Below, piece after piece: positions 1 to 7,724 of a stretch of DNA of 18,363 nt (the stretch's first letter is position 1; the number at the start of each line of letters is the position of its first letter). The translations under genes were made by a program, and so were the position numbers. The notes beneath the pieces were generated by a model, which saw only the letters and a list, made by a program, of their open reading frames with translations, searched no databases and had not been told where the DNA came from. This DNA comes from Prevotellaceae bacterium UBA7017 (GTDB lineage Bacteria; Bacteroidota; Bacteroidia; Bacteroidales; Bacteroidaceae): positions 1 through 18,363 of the forward strand of contig DJWZ01000149.1 in the NCBI GenBank assembly GCA_002449535.1, in the 5' to 3' direction.

Positions 1-1662
1 CTTCACATAGGACATGCAAAAGCTATTGCCCTGGATTTCGGTATCGCACAGAAATATGGTGGCGTTTGTAATCTTCGCATGGATGATACCAATCCTCAGA
101 AGGAGGATATGGAATACGTAAGGGCCATTGAGCGTGATATCGAATGGCTTGGTTTCAAGTGGGGGAAGGTGTTGTATGCTTCTGATTATTTTCAGGAACT
201 ATGGGACCTCGCTGTAGAACTTATCAAGCGTGGCAAAGCTTATGTCGATGAACAGAGTGCTGACGTGATAGCGGCTCAGAAGGGTACACCGACAACACCT
301 GGTATCGAGTCTCCATACCGTAACCGCCCTGTTGAGGAATCGCTGAAACTCTTCGAGGAGATGAACAGCGGTAATATGGAACCTGGAAAGATGGTGCTTC
401 GTGCAAAAATCGATATGGCATCCGATAATATGCATTTCCGCGACCCTATTATGTATCGTGTGCTGAATATGCCTCATTGGCGTACTGGCACAAAGTGGAA
501 TGCGTATCCTATGTATGACTATACTCATGGTCAGTGTGACTATTGGGAGGGCGTAACCCATTCTCTCTGTACTTTGGAGTTTGTAAGCCATCGTCCTCTT
601 TATGACCTGTTCGTAGATTGGGCAAAGGAGGTTGACCATGAACTGGGAAAACATCCAGAGTTGAATCCTGCTGATAATTGGGATATCAATGACTATCGCT
701 CTCGTCAGATAGAGTTCAATAAGCTTAACCTTACTCATATACTGCTTTCAAAGCGTAATCTCCTTATCCTTGTCAACGAAAAGGTTGTTGATGGTTGGGA
801 CGACCCTCGTATGCCTACTATCAGTGCCTTCCGCAGAAGGGGATATTCTCCTGAGAGCATCGTGTCTTTCATTGACAAGATAGGATATACTAAGTTTGAC
901 GCCCTCAATCAGATGTCTCTCTTCGAAAGTGCTGTCCGTGAAGACCTCAATAAGCGCGCTATGAGAGTCAGTGCCGTGATAAATCCTGTAAAGTTGATTA
1001 TCACCAATTTCCCAGAAGGACAGACAGAGACATATACTGCAATCAATAATCCTGAGAATGAAGCTGATGGTACTCACGAGATAGAGTTCTCACGCGAACT
1101 ATGGATAGAGCGTGATGACTTTATGGAAGATGCACCAAAGAAATTCTTCCGTCTCGGTCCTGGTAAGGAGGTTCGCCTTAAGAACTCATATATAATAAGG
1201 TGTCCAGAAACAGATTGCTGTAAGAAAGATGCTGACGGCAATATCGTTGAAGTGTATGCCGAGCTCATTCCTGAGACAAAGACAGGAGAGGCAAACTGCA
1301 ATATGAAGATTAAGGGCAAGACTATCCACTGGGTTAGCTGCAATCATTGTCTTGAGGCAGAGGTAAGAAACTATGACCGTCTGTGGCTTGTTGAGAATCC
1401 GCGTGATGAAGTAGCAGCATACTCAAAGTCTCAGGGTAAAGACCGTATTGATATTGACGATATGCGCAAATTCCTCAATCCTGACAGCCTTGAGGTAAAG
1501 AAGGCTTATGTTGAGAAATGGTGTGCTACACGCAAACCTCTTGACTACCTGCAGTTCCAGCGCATAGGATACTACACTCCTGACTATACTTCTACACCAG
1601 ACCATCTCGTCTTTAATAAGACTGTCGGACTCAAGGATACTTGGAAGCCTGCTAATGCTTAA
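1..1662 (+). CDS. glnS: Glutaminyl-tRNA synthetase, 5'-truncated by the window edge
   Basis: Cytoplasmic class I aminoacyl-tRNA synthetase that charges tRNA-Gln with glutamine using ATP. The reading frame is open from base 1, and its first codons read LHIGHAKAI, the HIGH signature of the nucleotide-binding fold; about 30-40 N-terminal residues therefore lie outside the window. Downstream come the MDDTNP segment, the RTGTKWNAYPMYDYTHG active-site region, the EGVTHSLCTLEF block, and the KMSKS-type loop as LLSKR at about 742-756. The C-terminal third is the beta-barrel anticodon-binding region and ends KDTWKPANA. GlnRS and GluRS are related, but the CTLEF and SKR context and the barrel C-terminus fit GlnRS. 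An internal ATG at 79 is not the real start because the HIGH motif lies before it. The stop overlaps the next gene's start by 8 bp, which suggests co-expression. Confidence 0.96.
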   Translation, partial: LHIGHAKAIALDFGIAQKYGGVCNLRMDDTNPQKEDMEYVRAIERDIEWLGFKWGKVLYASDYFQELWDLAVELIKRGKAYVDEQSADVIAAQKGTPTTPGIESPYRNRPVEESLKLFEEMNSGNMEPGKMVLRAKIDMASDNMHFRDPIMYRVLNMPHWRTGTKWNAYPMYDYTHGQCDYWEGVTHSLCTLEFVSHRPLYDLFVDWAKEVDHELGKHPELNPADNWDINDYRSRQIEFNKLNLTHILLSKRNLLILVNEKVVDGWDDPRMPTISAFRRRGYSPESIVSFIDKIGYTKFDALNQMSLFESAVREDLNKRAMRVSAVINPVKLIITNFPEGQTETYTAINNPENEADGTHEIEFSRELWIERDDFMEDAPKKFFRLGPGKEVRLKNSYIIRCPETDCCKKDADGNIVEVYAELIPETKTGEANCNMKIKGKTIHWVSCNHCLEAEVRNYDRLWLVENPRDEVAAYSKSQGKDRIDIDDMRKFLNPDSLEVKKAYVEKWCATRKPLDYLQFQRIGYYTPDYTSTPDHLVFNKTVGLKDTWKPANA

Positions 1663-2767
1663 CGAATTTCAGAAATATACAGCATCTCCTGAATTTCAGG
1701 AACTCCTTCACCGCTATGAAAAGTCGCGTGAAGAGGATGTCCCGTGCTTTATGGAGATAGATGACATCATCGACATTGCAGAGTATTATCATTCTATCGA
1801 GGCTTTCGATGATGCTGAGGCTGCTGCCGACTATTGTCATAAGCTCTATCCTGATGATGACAGCGCATTGCTCTTCAAAGCCCGTATGGCACTCATCGAT
1901 TATGGCGATTATAAGAAGGCTGAAGAATTGTACGACGCCCTGCCTGAGAAGAATGACAGTATAGAGCTTGCCTATGTCTATGGTGAGATTCTTGTATGTA
2001 AGAATAGGGTAGAGGAGGCAGAGAAATATCTCCGCGAGAAATACGAAGCGGTGCAACATCGTTATGAGGAATACCTGCACCGTAAGGAGAATTCTGTTGA
2101 CAGCTATGGCGATGAAGATGAGGACGAGGAGGACTATGAAGACATGTGTGAATCCTTAAATCATTTCCCGCTTGATATTGCTATGATGTATTCAGACCAC
2201 GGGCTGCCTGACTATGCTGAGCAATGGCTTTCCATGTCTCCTGAGGACGTAGAGGATATGGAATTCGAATACTGGGAAACATGGGGAAGGATATACCACA
2301 TGCAGGAACGTTTCAAAGAGGCTATAGTGGCCTGGAACAATGCTCTTGATATTGATGCCTATTCTTTTTCTGTGTGGATTCATCTCTGTGATGCACAGTA
2401 TCAAGAAGGTCTCATTGATGATGCTATTCAAAGTGCCGAGTTTGCTCAGGCTATCTCTGTCAATGACCCACAGCCAAACATGTTCCTTGGTGCCTTGCAT
2501 CTTGAGAACAATGACCCCAAGCGTGGTGTTGCAGAATTTCTCAAGACAATAGAGAAGTCCGGCTATGATGTGGCTGTCATGATACGTGTAGGTATAGCAT
2601 TCTATGAATTGGGATACCTACAGGCTGCCCGTAATATGATGGAGATGATAAAGAAACCTTTTGAGGATATGGATATTATGTCCGAATGTCCTCCTATAGT
2701 GCAAGAGATTATTGACAAGTGCAATTCTTCTGACGAAGAGTCAAAGGTCAAAGAGTCTAAGGTCTAA
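1655..2767 (+). CDS. Tetratricopeptide-repeat protein, cytoplasmic
   Basis: A 370-residue soluble protein with no signal peptide, made of helical repeats of TPR type. Recognisable units include YHSIEAFDDAEAAADYCHKL, a YKKAEELYDALPE segment, and late repeats such as FKEAIVAWNNALDIDAYSFS and LIDDAIQSAEFAQAISVNDP. TPR proteins are scaffolds for protein contacts; no catalytic motif is seen, so the partner is unknown. A very acidic linker (DEDEDEEDYED) lies near residues 153-163. The ATG overlaps the last codons of glnS (8 bp), a typical coupled start. The last residues, SKVKESKV, are encoded by a short repeated DNA motif (AGTCTAAGGTC-like) that continues past the stop, so the tail seems to come from an interspersed repeat. 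Confidence 0.88.
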   Translation: MLNEFQKYTASPEFQELLHRYEKSREEDVPCFMEIDDIIDIAEYYHSIEAFDDAEAAADYCHKLYPDDDSALLFKARMALIDYGDYKKAEELYDALPEKNDSIELAYVYGEILVCKNRVEEAEKYLREKYEAVQHRYEEYLHRKENSVDSYGDEDEDEEDYEDMCESLNHFPLDIAMMYSDHGLPDYAEQWLSMSPEDVEDMEFEYWETWGRIYHMQERFKEAIVAWNNALDIDAYSFSVWIHLCDAQYQEGLIDDAIQSAEFAQAISVNDPQPNMFLGALHLENNDPKRGVAEFLKTIEKSGYDVAVMIRVGIAFYELGYLQAARNMMEMIKKPFEDMDIMSECPPIVQEIIDKCNSSDEESKVKESKV

Positions 2768-2797
2768 GGTCTAATGTTCAATTTTCAATTTTCAATA
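2741..2797 (+). repeat. Short interspersed repeat tract at end of TPR gene
   Basis: Tandem copies of GTCAAAG/GTCTAAG-like units run through the last codons of the TPR gene and past its stop, followed by three TTCAATT(TT) units. A 14-base stretch at 2751-2764 (AAGAGTCTAAGGTC) occurs again in inverse orientation at 6999-7012. From memory, such units are common between genes in Bacteroidales genomes; here the tract also supplies the protein's C-terminal residues. Confidence 0.7.
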
Positions 2798-2803
2798 GAA
2801 TAA

Positions 2804-3424
2804 ATGTTTACAAGTCTTTTATCCAATCTTAATTATTATACGGTCTTTCTCCTCATGTTGATGGAGAGTACTGTCCTTCCAGTTCCTTCCGAACTGGTTG
2901 TTGCTCCAGCTGCTTTCAATGCTGCAGAGGGTGATTACAACCTTTGGCTGATAATATTATTTGCAACACTTGGTGCTGACTGTGGTGCCTCCATCAACTA
3001 CCTTGCAGGTTACTATCTTGGTCGGCCTATCATCTATGCCTTCGCTAATAGCAAGTGGGGGAAGATGTGCCTTCTCAATCAGCAGAAGGTGGAACAGGCT
3101 GAGAAGTATTTCGATAATCATGGTGCTGTGGCAACTATCACAGGGCGTCTTGTGCCGGGAATACGTCATCTGATATCTATTCCTGCCGGACTTGCCAAGA
3201 TGAATTACTGGCGCTTCCTGTTGTTCACCACCATTGGTGCCGGAACATGGAATATCATTCTTGCTGCCATGGGATGGTATATGCATTCTTTCGTCACAAG
3301 AAGTGAGTTGAATGATAAGATAGAAGAATATGCAGAATATATCAAGTTCATCATACTTGGACTTGTAATATTAGCATTACTTTACTTTTGTGCAAAATAT
3401 TTCATAAAAAAGAGAGAAAAATAA
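2804..3424 (+). CDS. DedA family integral membrane protein
   Basis: A 206-residue polytopic membrane protein of the DedA (SNARE-associated/VTT) family. The family is linked to membrane homeostasis, including undecaprenyl-phosphate or phospholipid translocation; the substrate of this one cannot be told. Visible signatures are the N-terminal MESTVLPVPSE segment (residues 20-30) with acidic and proline residues in the re-entrant region, the GADCGASINYLAGYYLGRP stretch, the family hallmark GRLVPGIR followed by SIPAGLAKMNYWRF (114-138), and a final hydrophobic helix before a KKREK tail. Length is normal for the family. The ATG lies 36 nt after the TPR stop, so it probably shares the glnS transcript. 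No convincing intrinsic terminator is seen just after it. Confidence 0.9.
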   Translation: MFTSLLSNLNYYTVFLLMLMESTVLPVPSELVVAPAAFNAAEGDYNLWLIILFATLGADCGASINYLAGYYLGRPIIYAFANSKWGKMCLLNQQKVEQAEKYFDNHGAVATITGRLVPGIRHLISIPAGLAKMNYWRFLLFTTIGAGTWNIILAAMGWYMHSFVTRSELNDKIEEYAEYIKFIILGLVILALLYFCAKYFIKKREK

Positions 3425-3516
3425 CACAAAAAACACAATTTTGTACCATTTTTCTAGTATATTTGGTCCAAAAACTATAAAATTTAACACAAATCAAAAG
3501 AAAAAGTGAAAAAAAC

Positions 3517-3547
3517 TTGCACAATTGATAAAAATCATGTACTTTTG
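3517..3547 (+). promoter_or_regulatory. Bacteroidetes-type promoter
   Basis: TTG at 3517-3519 (-33 region) and TACTTTTG at 3540-3547 (-7, TAnnTTTG) with a 20 nt gap. The predicted start is near 3553. It drives the hairpin-containing leader or small RNA that ends at 3647 and, by read-through, the haemolysin III gene. Confidence 0.75.
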
Positions 3548-3552
3548 CAAAC

Positions 3553-3647
3553 GTTATCCTGAATACAATCTTTTTACCTTAAAAGGCTAATACCTATTGA
3601 GATTGGAACGTCCTCACTGTGAAGTCAGGGCGTTCCGCCATTTTTTT
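3553..3647 (+). ncRNA. Candidate ~95 nt small RNA or attenuator leader
   Basis: Between a good promoter and a terminator-like hairpin there is a self-contained transcription unit of about 95 nt with no ORF. The 3' end is a 10 bp stem (3605-3614 with 3627-3636, one G-U pair) and a T7 run at 3641-3647. It could be a free small RNA, similar in architecture to the Bacteroidales-1 type described in this order, or a leader that attenuates the membrane-protein gene starting 44 nt downstream. The assignment is inferred from layout only. Confidence 0.5.
3605..3647 (+). terminator. Intrinsic terminator-like hairpin
   Basis: GGAACGTCCT pairs with AGGGCGTTCC around a 12 nt loop. GCCA and then seven T follow. 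It ends the candidate small RNA and lies before the haemolysin III start codon. Confidence 0.65.
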
Positions 3648-3690
3648 ATGGGGTATTGAAGTCTTAAATTTAAGTAATATTATTAAACGT

Positions 3691-4302
3691 ATGTCTGAGA
3701 AACTAAATACAATTACACATCTTGTTGGAGTGGTTTTCGCACTATCCTCTATATGGATGGTGTGGCCGGCTGTCTATCGTGGTTGGGAATATGCCTTTGG
3801 TGTGCTATTCTTTATTGTAGGTATGTTTCTGATGTTCCTTGCCAGTACTGCATACCATTGGGTTCCACAGGAACACAGTACGGCGAAGGGTGTACTCCGT
3901 CGTCTTGACCATATCTCTATCTATGTCATGATAGCCTGCAGCTATACCCCCATCTGTGTTGCCGTTATAGGCGGCTGGTTGGGGTGGCTCGTCTTTGGTC
4001 TGCAGTGGGCTGTGGTTATAGGAGGTGTGTTCTATAAGGTATTTGCTATGGGGCGTTATCCGCGCCTCTCCCTGGCACTCTATCTCATAATGGGATGGAG
4101 TGTAGTGCTCATCATACGTCCTGTGATGCTTTCCCTCACGACGCCTGCAATGTTGTGTATTGTGGCAGAGGGAATATTATATACTATCGGAACATATTTC
4201 TTTGCCCATGATGACAGAAAATATTATCATGGGGTATGGCATATCTTTGTGCTGCTGGGAGCTATGGCACACTGGGCTGCTGTATTGCTGATAATATTAT
4301 AG
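3691..4302 (+). CDS. Haemolysin III / PAQR family membrane protein
   Basis: A 203-residue, seven-helix membrane protein of the HlyIII/YqfA/PAQR superfamily. The family's metal-site residues are present: STAYHW (H56), RLDHISIYVMIACSYTP (D73), and the late YYHGVWHIFVLLGAMAHW segment with H180, H184 and H194. Family members are zinc-binding hydrolase-like proteins; haemolytic activity is proven for few, so the physiological role is open. The frame is open upstream to 3619, but those codons lie inside the terminator hairpin, so ATG 3691 (MSEKLNTITHLVG) is the sensible start. Its last 41 bases overlap the end of a large gene on the other strand. Confidence 0.88.
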   Translation: MSEKLNTITHLVGVVFALSSIWMVWPAVYRGWEYAFGVLFFIVGMFLMFLASTAYHWVPQEHSTAKGVLRRLDHISIYVMIACSYTPICVAVIGGWLGWLVFGLQWAVVIGGVFYKVFAMGRYPRLSLALYLIMGWSVVLIIRPVMLSLTTPAMLCIVAEGILYTIGTYFFAHDDRKYYHGVWHIFVLLGAMAHWAAVLLIIL

Positions 4303-6223
4303 CCTTCTCTGCTTCTCCTATGCCATATTGTTGCAGTAACTGTGCATCATCTTTCATGTTTTCTTCTACCTGTTGCACAGAATATCCCTTCAGCAGTTCT
4401 ATTGCCTCTTTCCCTTTGTTGTTGATGATGAGGGCATAGGCATGTGCTATCACGTCGTGACAGTATTGTTCTGCCTCTGTAGCCTTTCCTGCATAGAGTA
4501 AAGCCCATCCAAGAGTGTCCTGTATTGCTTCGTTGCCAGGATTCTCGTATTCCAGTTTATACAGATCGTTCAGCACCTCTTCCGTCCTTCCAGCCTTTGT
4601 CATTGCCTTGGCATAGTTGAGGCGGTTGTTGAGGTTGTCAGGATTTATTGTTATCAGTGCATCAAAATATGATGCAGACTTCTCATAATCTCCTGCACCA
4701 TAGTATGCTCTTGCTAATCCTCGCATTATGGAGGTGCTCTGAGGCCTTTGCTTCAGGCATCTTACGTAGTATTTCAGGGCTGTGTCATATTCTCCCTTCT
4801 TCAGTTTCCAGTTAGCGTAATAGGCATATAGAGTTGTGTATTCTGTGCTTTCTGTGTGTTCTGTGTTGTTGTGTTCTGTGTCAGCCTTCCTGATGAATTT
4901 CTCCAATATCTCGTCGAGGTCGTTGAAGGGGTTATACAGCATCTTACCGATGTTATTAAGCCTCATGAAGCGATACAGGTCCTGCAGGTATTGCAGTCTT
5001 ATGAAAGCAGGGTCGCTGAGGTCTGCGTCTTCTCCACGCATGCCGATGGGACCCATGTCTCCGTTCTCCATCATCTTGCGCACATTTTCTGGCAACTGTT
5101 GCAATACCGATGACATAGCAATGATGAATGAATATTTGTCTGATTCGCAGAAAGGTCCGCGTTTCATCACCACATCCACGAAGGAACTCTTTCCGATGTT
5201 CTTCATTATGTTCTCTATGTCTGGATGCTCTGCATAGTATGGAATGAGCCAATTTATCATCTTGTTGAAGAAAGGAAACCTTTTCATCTGTGAGAAGCCC
5301 TCAAAGAAGATGTCAGAACCTTTCTTCTGCATCTTCAGCATCTTGTTCACACTTTCTTCCATAGCCTCGATGCTTTCCTCTTCACGTTTGTCAGCATCTG
5401 GGTCATACTCTCCCTTGTTCAGGGTGTCGGCATCATTGGCTTTCAATTGTCCGTTGACCACCTTGAATGGTTGGTTCTTTATGAGGTTTGGCATGATGTT
5501 CTGCCTTATCTCGTTACTGTCCTTGTCGGCATTGGCACATGCCACCATCTGTATGTGAGCCTCTATGGACAATTCTTCGCCTATCATTACGAGACCTACA
5601 AGAGCCCTCTGTCTCACCAACTCCGAGGGGCTGTTTCTGTAAACCTCCTTCAGACACTTCACCTTTGGGTCTTTAGCCATTGACAATTGACCATTGACCA
5701 TTGAACTTTTATAATGCTCAAGCACACTCATGGTAATAGCCGATACCAATGTTGCCGCATCTATCGGATTAGTGTTTCCGTTGCTCAGGAACGTAGCCCA
5801 TTCCGTTGCGTCGCTGTCTTTCCAATGTAGTGAGGCATAGAGCACCATGAAGGTGTTTGTAAGACGTATGAAATGCTCTTTGGCGTCTGTCTGTTCCAAG
5901 ACGATGTCCTGCAACATCTCTGTAGAGCAGTCAGGATGTGTGAAAATCTTCTTGTATGCCACAACCTCCGGGCGTTCCCATATTGTTCTGCGCACCTCCA
6001 GGTCATAGTCTATGTCTCGGAGTTTTTGCTGCATGGCAGCATACAGTTCTCCACGATGTTCGTCCTTCATGCCCTGTAGCATAAAGTCCGACATATATTT
6101 AAAGTCGGTGGCAATGGCTTCCAGCCTGTCGCTGAATCCCTCACCAGGATACTTTATTGCCCACTCCTTCAACTGCGCAACAGCATCGTTAATCCGACCA
6201 TTATTTATCAGTTCTTCAACCAT
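4262..6223 (-). CDS. Large tetratricopeptide-repeat protein
   Basis: A 653-residue protein without signal peptide or membrane helices. The clearest TPRs are C-terminal: LYAYYANWKLKKGEYDTALK, IMRGLARAYYGAGDYEKSAS and LNYAKAMTKAGRTEEVLNDL, with ALLYAGKATEAEQYCHDV close to the end. The N-terminal 400 residues are helical and not assigned. The start (ATG at 6223) lies 16 bp inside the upstream lipoprotein gene, so the two are probably translated together. Two stretches look like repeat-derived insertions: SSMVNGQLSMAKD, encoded by four 7-bp xATTGAC units, and a THR/GLU/HIS-rich stretch (ADTEHNNTEHTESTEYTT) from 9-bp repeats. The 3' end overlaps the haemolysin III gene tail to tail. Function is probably scaffold; partner unknown. 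Confidence 0.85.
   Translation of the reverse strand: MVEELINNGRINDAVAQLKEWAIKYPGEGFSDRLEAIATDFKYMSDFMLQGMKDEHRGELYAAMQQKLRDIDYDLEVRRTIWERPEVVAYKKIFTHPDCSTEMLQDIVLEQTDAKEHFIRLTNTFMVLYASLHWKDSDATEWATFLSNGNTNPIDAATLVSAITMSVLEHYKSSMVNGQLSMAKDPKVKCLKEVYRNSPSELVRQRALVGLVMIGEELSIEAHIQMVACANADKDSNEIRQNIMPNLIKNQPFKVVNGQLKANDADTLNKGEYDPDADKREEESIEAMEESVNKMLKMQKKGSDIFFEGFSQMKRFPFFNKMINWLIPYYAEHPDIENIMKNIGKSSFVDVVMKRGPFCESDKYSFIIAMSSVLQQLPENVRKMMENGDMGPIGMRGEDADLSDPAFIRLQYLQDLYRFMRLNNIGKMLYNPFNDLDEILEKFIRKADTEHNNTEHTESTEYTTLYAYYANWKLKKGEYDTALKYYVRCLKQRPQSTSIMRGLARAYYGAGDYEKSASYFDALITINPDNLNNRLNYAKAMTKAGRTEEVLNDLYKLEYENPGNEAIQDTLGWALLYAGKATEAEQYCHDVIAHAYALIINNKGKEAIELLKGYSVQQVEENMKDDAQLLQQYGIGEAEKAIILSAIQQPSVP
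4836..4882 (-). repeat. In-frame 9-bp microsatellite inside TPR gene
   Basis: Repeated CTGTG cores spaced about 9 bases apart (on the - strand CACAGAA units) encode a Thr-Glu-His/Ser-rich low-complexity linker. Because the period is a multiple of three, copy changes would keep the frame. It separates the N-terminal region from the C-terminal TPR block. Confidence 0.65.
5678..5705. repeat. Four 7-bp xATTGAC repeats inside a coding region
   Basis: CATTGAC, AATTGAC, CATTGAC, CATTGAA follow one another without gaps. On the coding (-) strand they give the residues MVNGQLSM. A degenerate second copy in the same gene encodes VVNGQLKAND. The units resemble the TTCAATT tract at 2775-2796. Confidence 0.65.
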
Positions 6224-6981
6224 TTTACGTATCTTTCTGCACCGTATTTTTCTATGGAATCTTTTGCTGCCTTCAGGGCTTTGTCAAACAGAGCCCTTTG
6301 CTTCTGGCGGTCAGGGTGCTTCATTGCCTCTTCCCTGAATACCACTCCGGTAGCTTTTACTGTATCTTTGTAGTAAGGTTTCAGCGATATCTCCTTTGCC
6401 CCAATCTTCCTTGCCATCGTAGCGTATGGTTCTGGTAGCATGGCAGCATCCATGTTACCATTCTGTAACATGTCATACCTCACATTCAGGTCCTCCACCT
6501 GTACAATGAAGACATGCTGCTTCTTCCTTAGCATCGAGTCAATGGCAGCCTCTGCCATTTTCTTTGATAAGCCATCCCTGTCAGCAGCAATCATCTTGTC
6601 CGACAGTTGGCTGATGCGGCTCAGGCGTGCCTTCTTTGCCGTCAGCAGATAGAACGTCATGTTCGTATCAGCGCCCTCTACAATGCCGTCCTTCAGTGCC
6701 TTGCGACATTCAGACAGGGCATTGTATCTCCTCAGCCTTACATCCACGTTCAAGGTGTCAAAGAGTCTCAGCTCCTTTGCCACGACTATCGGCAGACAAT
6801 CCATTGTTGGCAGTACGGCAATCTTCAGTGCTGCAGAATCAGCCTTTCGTTCAGCCTCCCTCTGTTCACGGGAAATGCGTTCCCGCTTCTCCGCATCGTT
6901 GCAAGACACCATAGTGAGCAATGCAGCTGTCATTGCCACCGCTGCTATCATAATATAAAGATGTTTCAAAATTCCTTTCAT
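6208..6981 (-). CDS. Lipoprotein resembling an ABC-transport periplasmic binding protein
   Basis: A 257-residue lipoprotein. The N-terminus has basic residues (MKGILKHLY), a hydrophobic core and a lipobox-like TMVSC with Cys27 as the lipidation site; a charged linker follows. The rest resembles NMT1/ThiY-type solute-binding proteins: LKIAVLPTMDCLPIVVAKELRLF as the first strand and helix, a middle 'DGIVEGADTNMTF' ligand region, QNGNMDAAMLPEPYATMARK typical of the second lobe, and a VVFREEAMKHPD segment. It probably binds a small ligand outside the inner membrane, but no permease or ATPase gene is adjacent, so the ligand is unknown. ATG 6981 is preferred over the TTG at 6984. It is coupled to the downstream TPR gene by a 16 bp overlap. 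Confidence 0.8.
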   Translation of the reverse strand: MKGILKHLYIMIAAVAMTAALLTMVSCNDAEKRERISREQREAERKADSAALKIAVLPTMDCLPIVVAKELRLFDTLNVDVRLRRYNALSECRKALKDGIVEGADTNMTFYLLTAKKARLSRISQLSDKMIAADRDGLSKKMAEAAIDSMLRKKQHVFIVQVEDLNVRYDMLQNGNMDAAMLPEPYATMARKIGAKEISLKPYYKDTVKATGVVFREEAMKHPDRQKQRALFDKALKAAKDSIEKYGAERYVKWLKN

Positions 6982-6998
6982 CAACTATAATTACTTTT

Positions 6999-7012
6999 GA
7001 CCTTAGACTCTT
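6999..7012 (-). repeat. Second copy of AAGAGTCTAAGGTC element
   Basis: The - strand reads AAGAGTCTAAGGTC, identical over 14 bases to 2751-2764 on the + strand. It lies in the 5' leader of the lipoprotein gene. Confidence 0.65.
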
Positions 7013-7037
7013 TTTTCCGTAACTTGTTTTGCGATGG

Positions 7038-7069
7038 CAAAAGTACAATTATAATCTGAAACTACCAAA
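7038..7069 (-). promoter_or_regulatory. Bacteroidetes-type promoter for the lipoprotein-TPR pair
   Basis: On the - strand TTTGG (7069-7065), a 19 nt gap, then TACTTTTG (7045-7038). The start is predicted near 7031, giving a ~50 nt leader that contains the repeated AAGAGTCTAAGGTC element. Confidence 0.8.
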
Positions 7070-7128
7070 TTTTTTTAGTTTAAAGGTTAAAACCATTAAA
7101 CATTGCCCATCGGAATTATGTAATCGGC

Positions 7129-7506
7129 TCACCATCCTGATGGCAGCACGATATTCTCAACGTCGTGGGCTTTGGCAAACAGCGGTGCTATCTCCTCGTT
7201 CGTAAATCCTGCTATGCCGCAGCCTATTCGTGTTACGAGAAATGTCAGTTCTGGGTGCTGCTTGGCAAATTCAATGAATTCATCCACATACGGGCGTATC
7301 GTCTCTACGCCGCCTTGCATAGTCGGGATGCCGTAGCTCTGTCCTTGCAGTCCGACACCTTGTCCCATGATAGCCCCAAACTTGCGGTAGGCAATATATG
7401 CCGCACCACCGCCGTGCATACCCTCCAGATTGCTGCCAAAAACGAATATCTCGTTCGGCTGCAATTCCGTTATCAGTTCTGGTGTAGTTCTTTTCTTCTG
7501 TTCCAT
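7129..7506 (-). CDS. A1S_2505-like phage-type small protein
   Basis: A 125-residue cytoplasmic protein. It has the conserved pattern of the family named after Acinetobacter A1S_2505 ('phage non-structural protein'): NEIFVFGSNLEGMHGGGAA (residues 18-36), FGAIMGQGVGLQGQSYGIPT (43-62) and FLVTRIGCGIAGFTNEEIAPLF (89-110). The glycine-rich loops and the IGCGxAG motif suggest a nucleotide- or ADP-ribose-binding fold of macrodomain type, but this is inference; the biochemical role is unknown to me. The length is complete for the family. It is divergent from the following lipoprotein gene and stands alone, so it may be a former phage gene kept in the chromosome. Confidence 0.75.
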   Translation of the reverse strand: MEQKKRTTPELITELQPNEIFVFGSNLEGMHGGGAAYIAYRKFGAIMGQGVGLQGQSYGIPTMQGGVETIRPYVDEFIEFAKQHPELTFLVTRIGCGIAGFTNEEIAPLFAKAHDVENIVLPSGW

Positions 7507-7537
7507 AGGTTTTTATGCTTGGTTATGATTCATGCCG

Positions 7538-7568
7538 CGAAGGTACGAAAAAAATAAATAATACCAAA
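7538..7568 (-). promoter_or_regulatory. Promoter for the A1S_2505-like gene
   Basis: The - strand has TTTGG (7568-7564), an 18 nt gap and TACCTTCG (7545-7538), one base off TAnnTTTG. A second possible -7 (TATCTTTG, 7616-7609) lies further upstream. Confidence 0.6.
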
Positions 7569-7665
7569 ACGAAAACCAAAGTTTTTCGTATATGCTGTAC
7601 CATCAGATTTCGTCAAAGATACACCGTTATGATAATGAAGAACCAAAAAAGTTTTGGTTTTGGTC

Positions 7666-7694
7666 TTGTTTTTCTCTTTTTTTATATATCTTTG
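7666..7694 (+). promoter_or_regulatory. Promoter for the 192-aa lipoprotein
   Basis: TTG at 7666-7668, an 18 nt gap, and a perfect TATCTTTG at 7687-7694. The ATG at 7725 follows about 25 nt after the predicted start. Confidence 0.75.
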
Positions 7695-7724
7695 CAGTCG
7701 AATTTTATAGAAAAATACATAAAT

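Noticed and set aside
199..738. Long - strand frame opposite glnS
   Set aside because: It is an antisense shadow of a clearly conserved enzyme gene, without a promoter or recognisable domain.
3458..3465. TATATTTG as an additional promoter before the haemolysin III gene
   Set aside because: The nearest TTTTG (3439-3443) is only 14 nt upstream, outside the usual spacing. The promoter at 3517-3547 fits much better.
4836..5558. + strand frames opposite the large TPR gene
   Set aside because: They are antisense shadows with low-complexity composition; the - strand frame has TPR repeats and a coupled start.
7515..7724. N-terminal extension of the 192-aa lipoprotein
   Set aside because: It runs through the promoter and would bury the signal peptide, which must be N-terminal.
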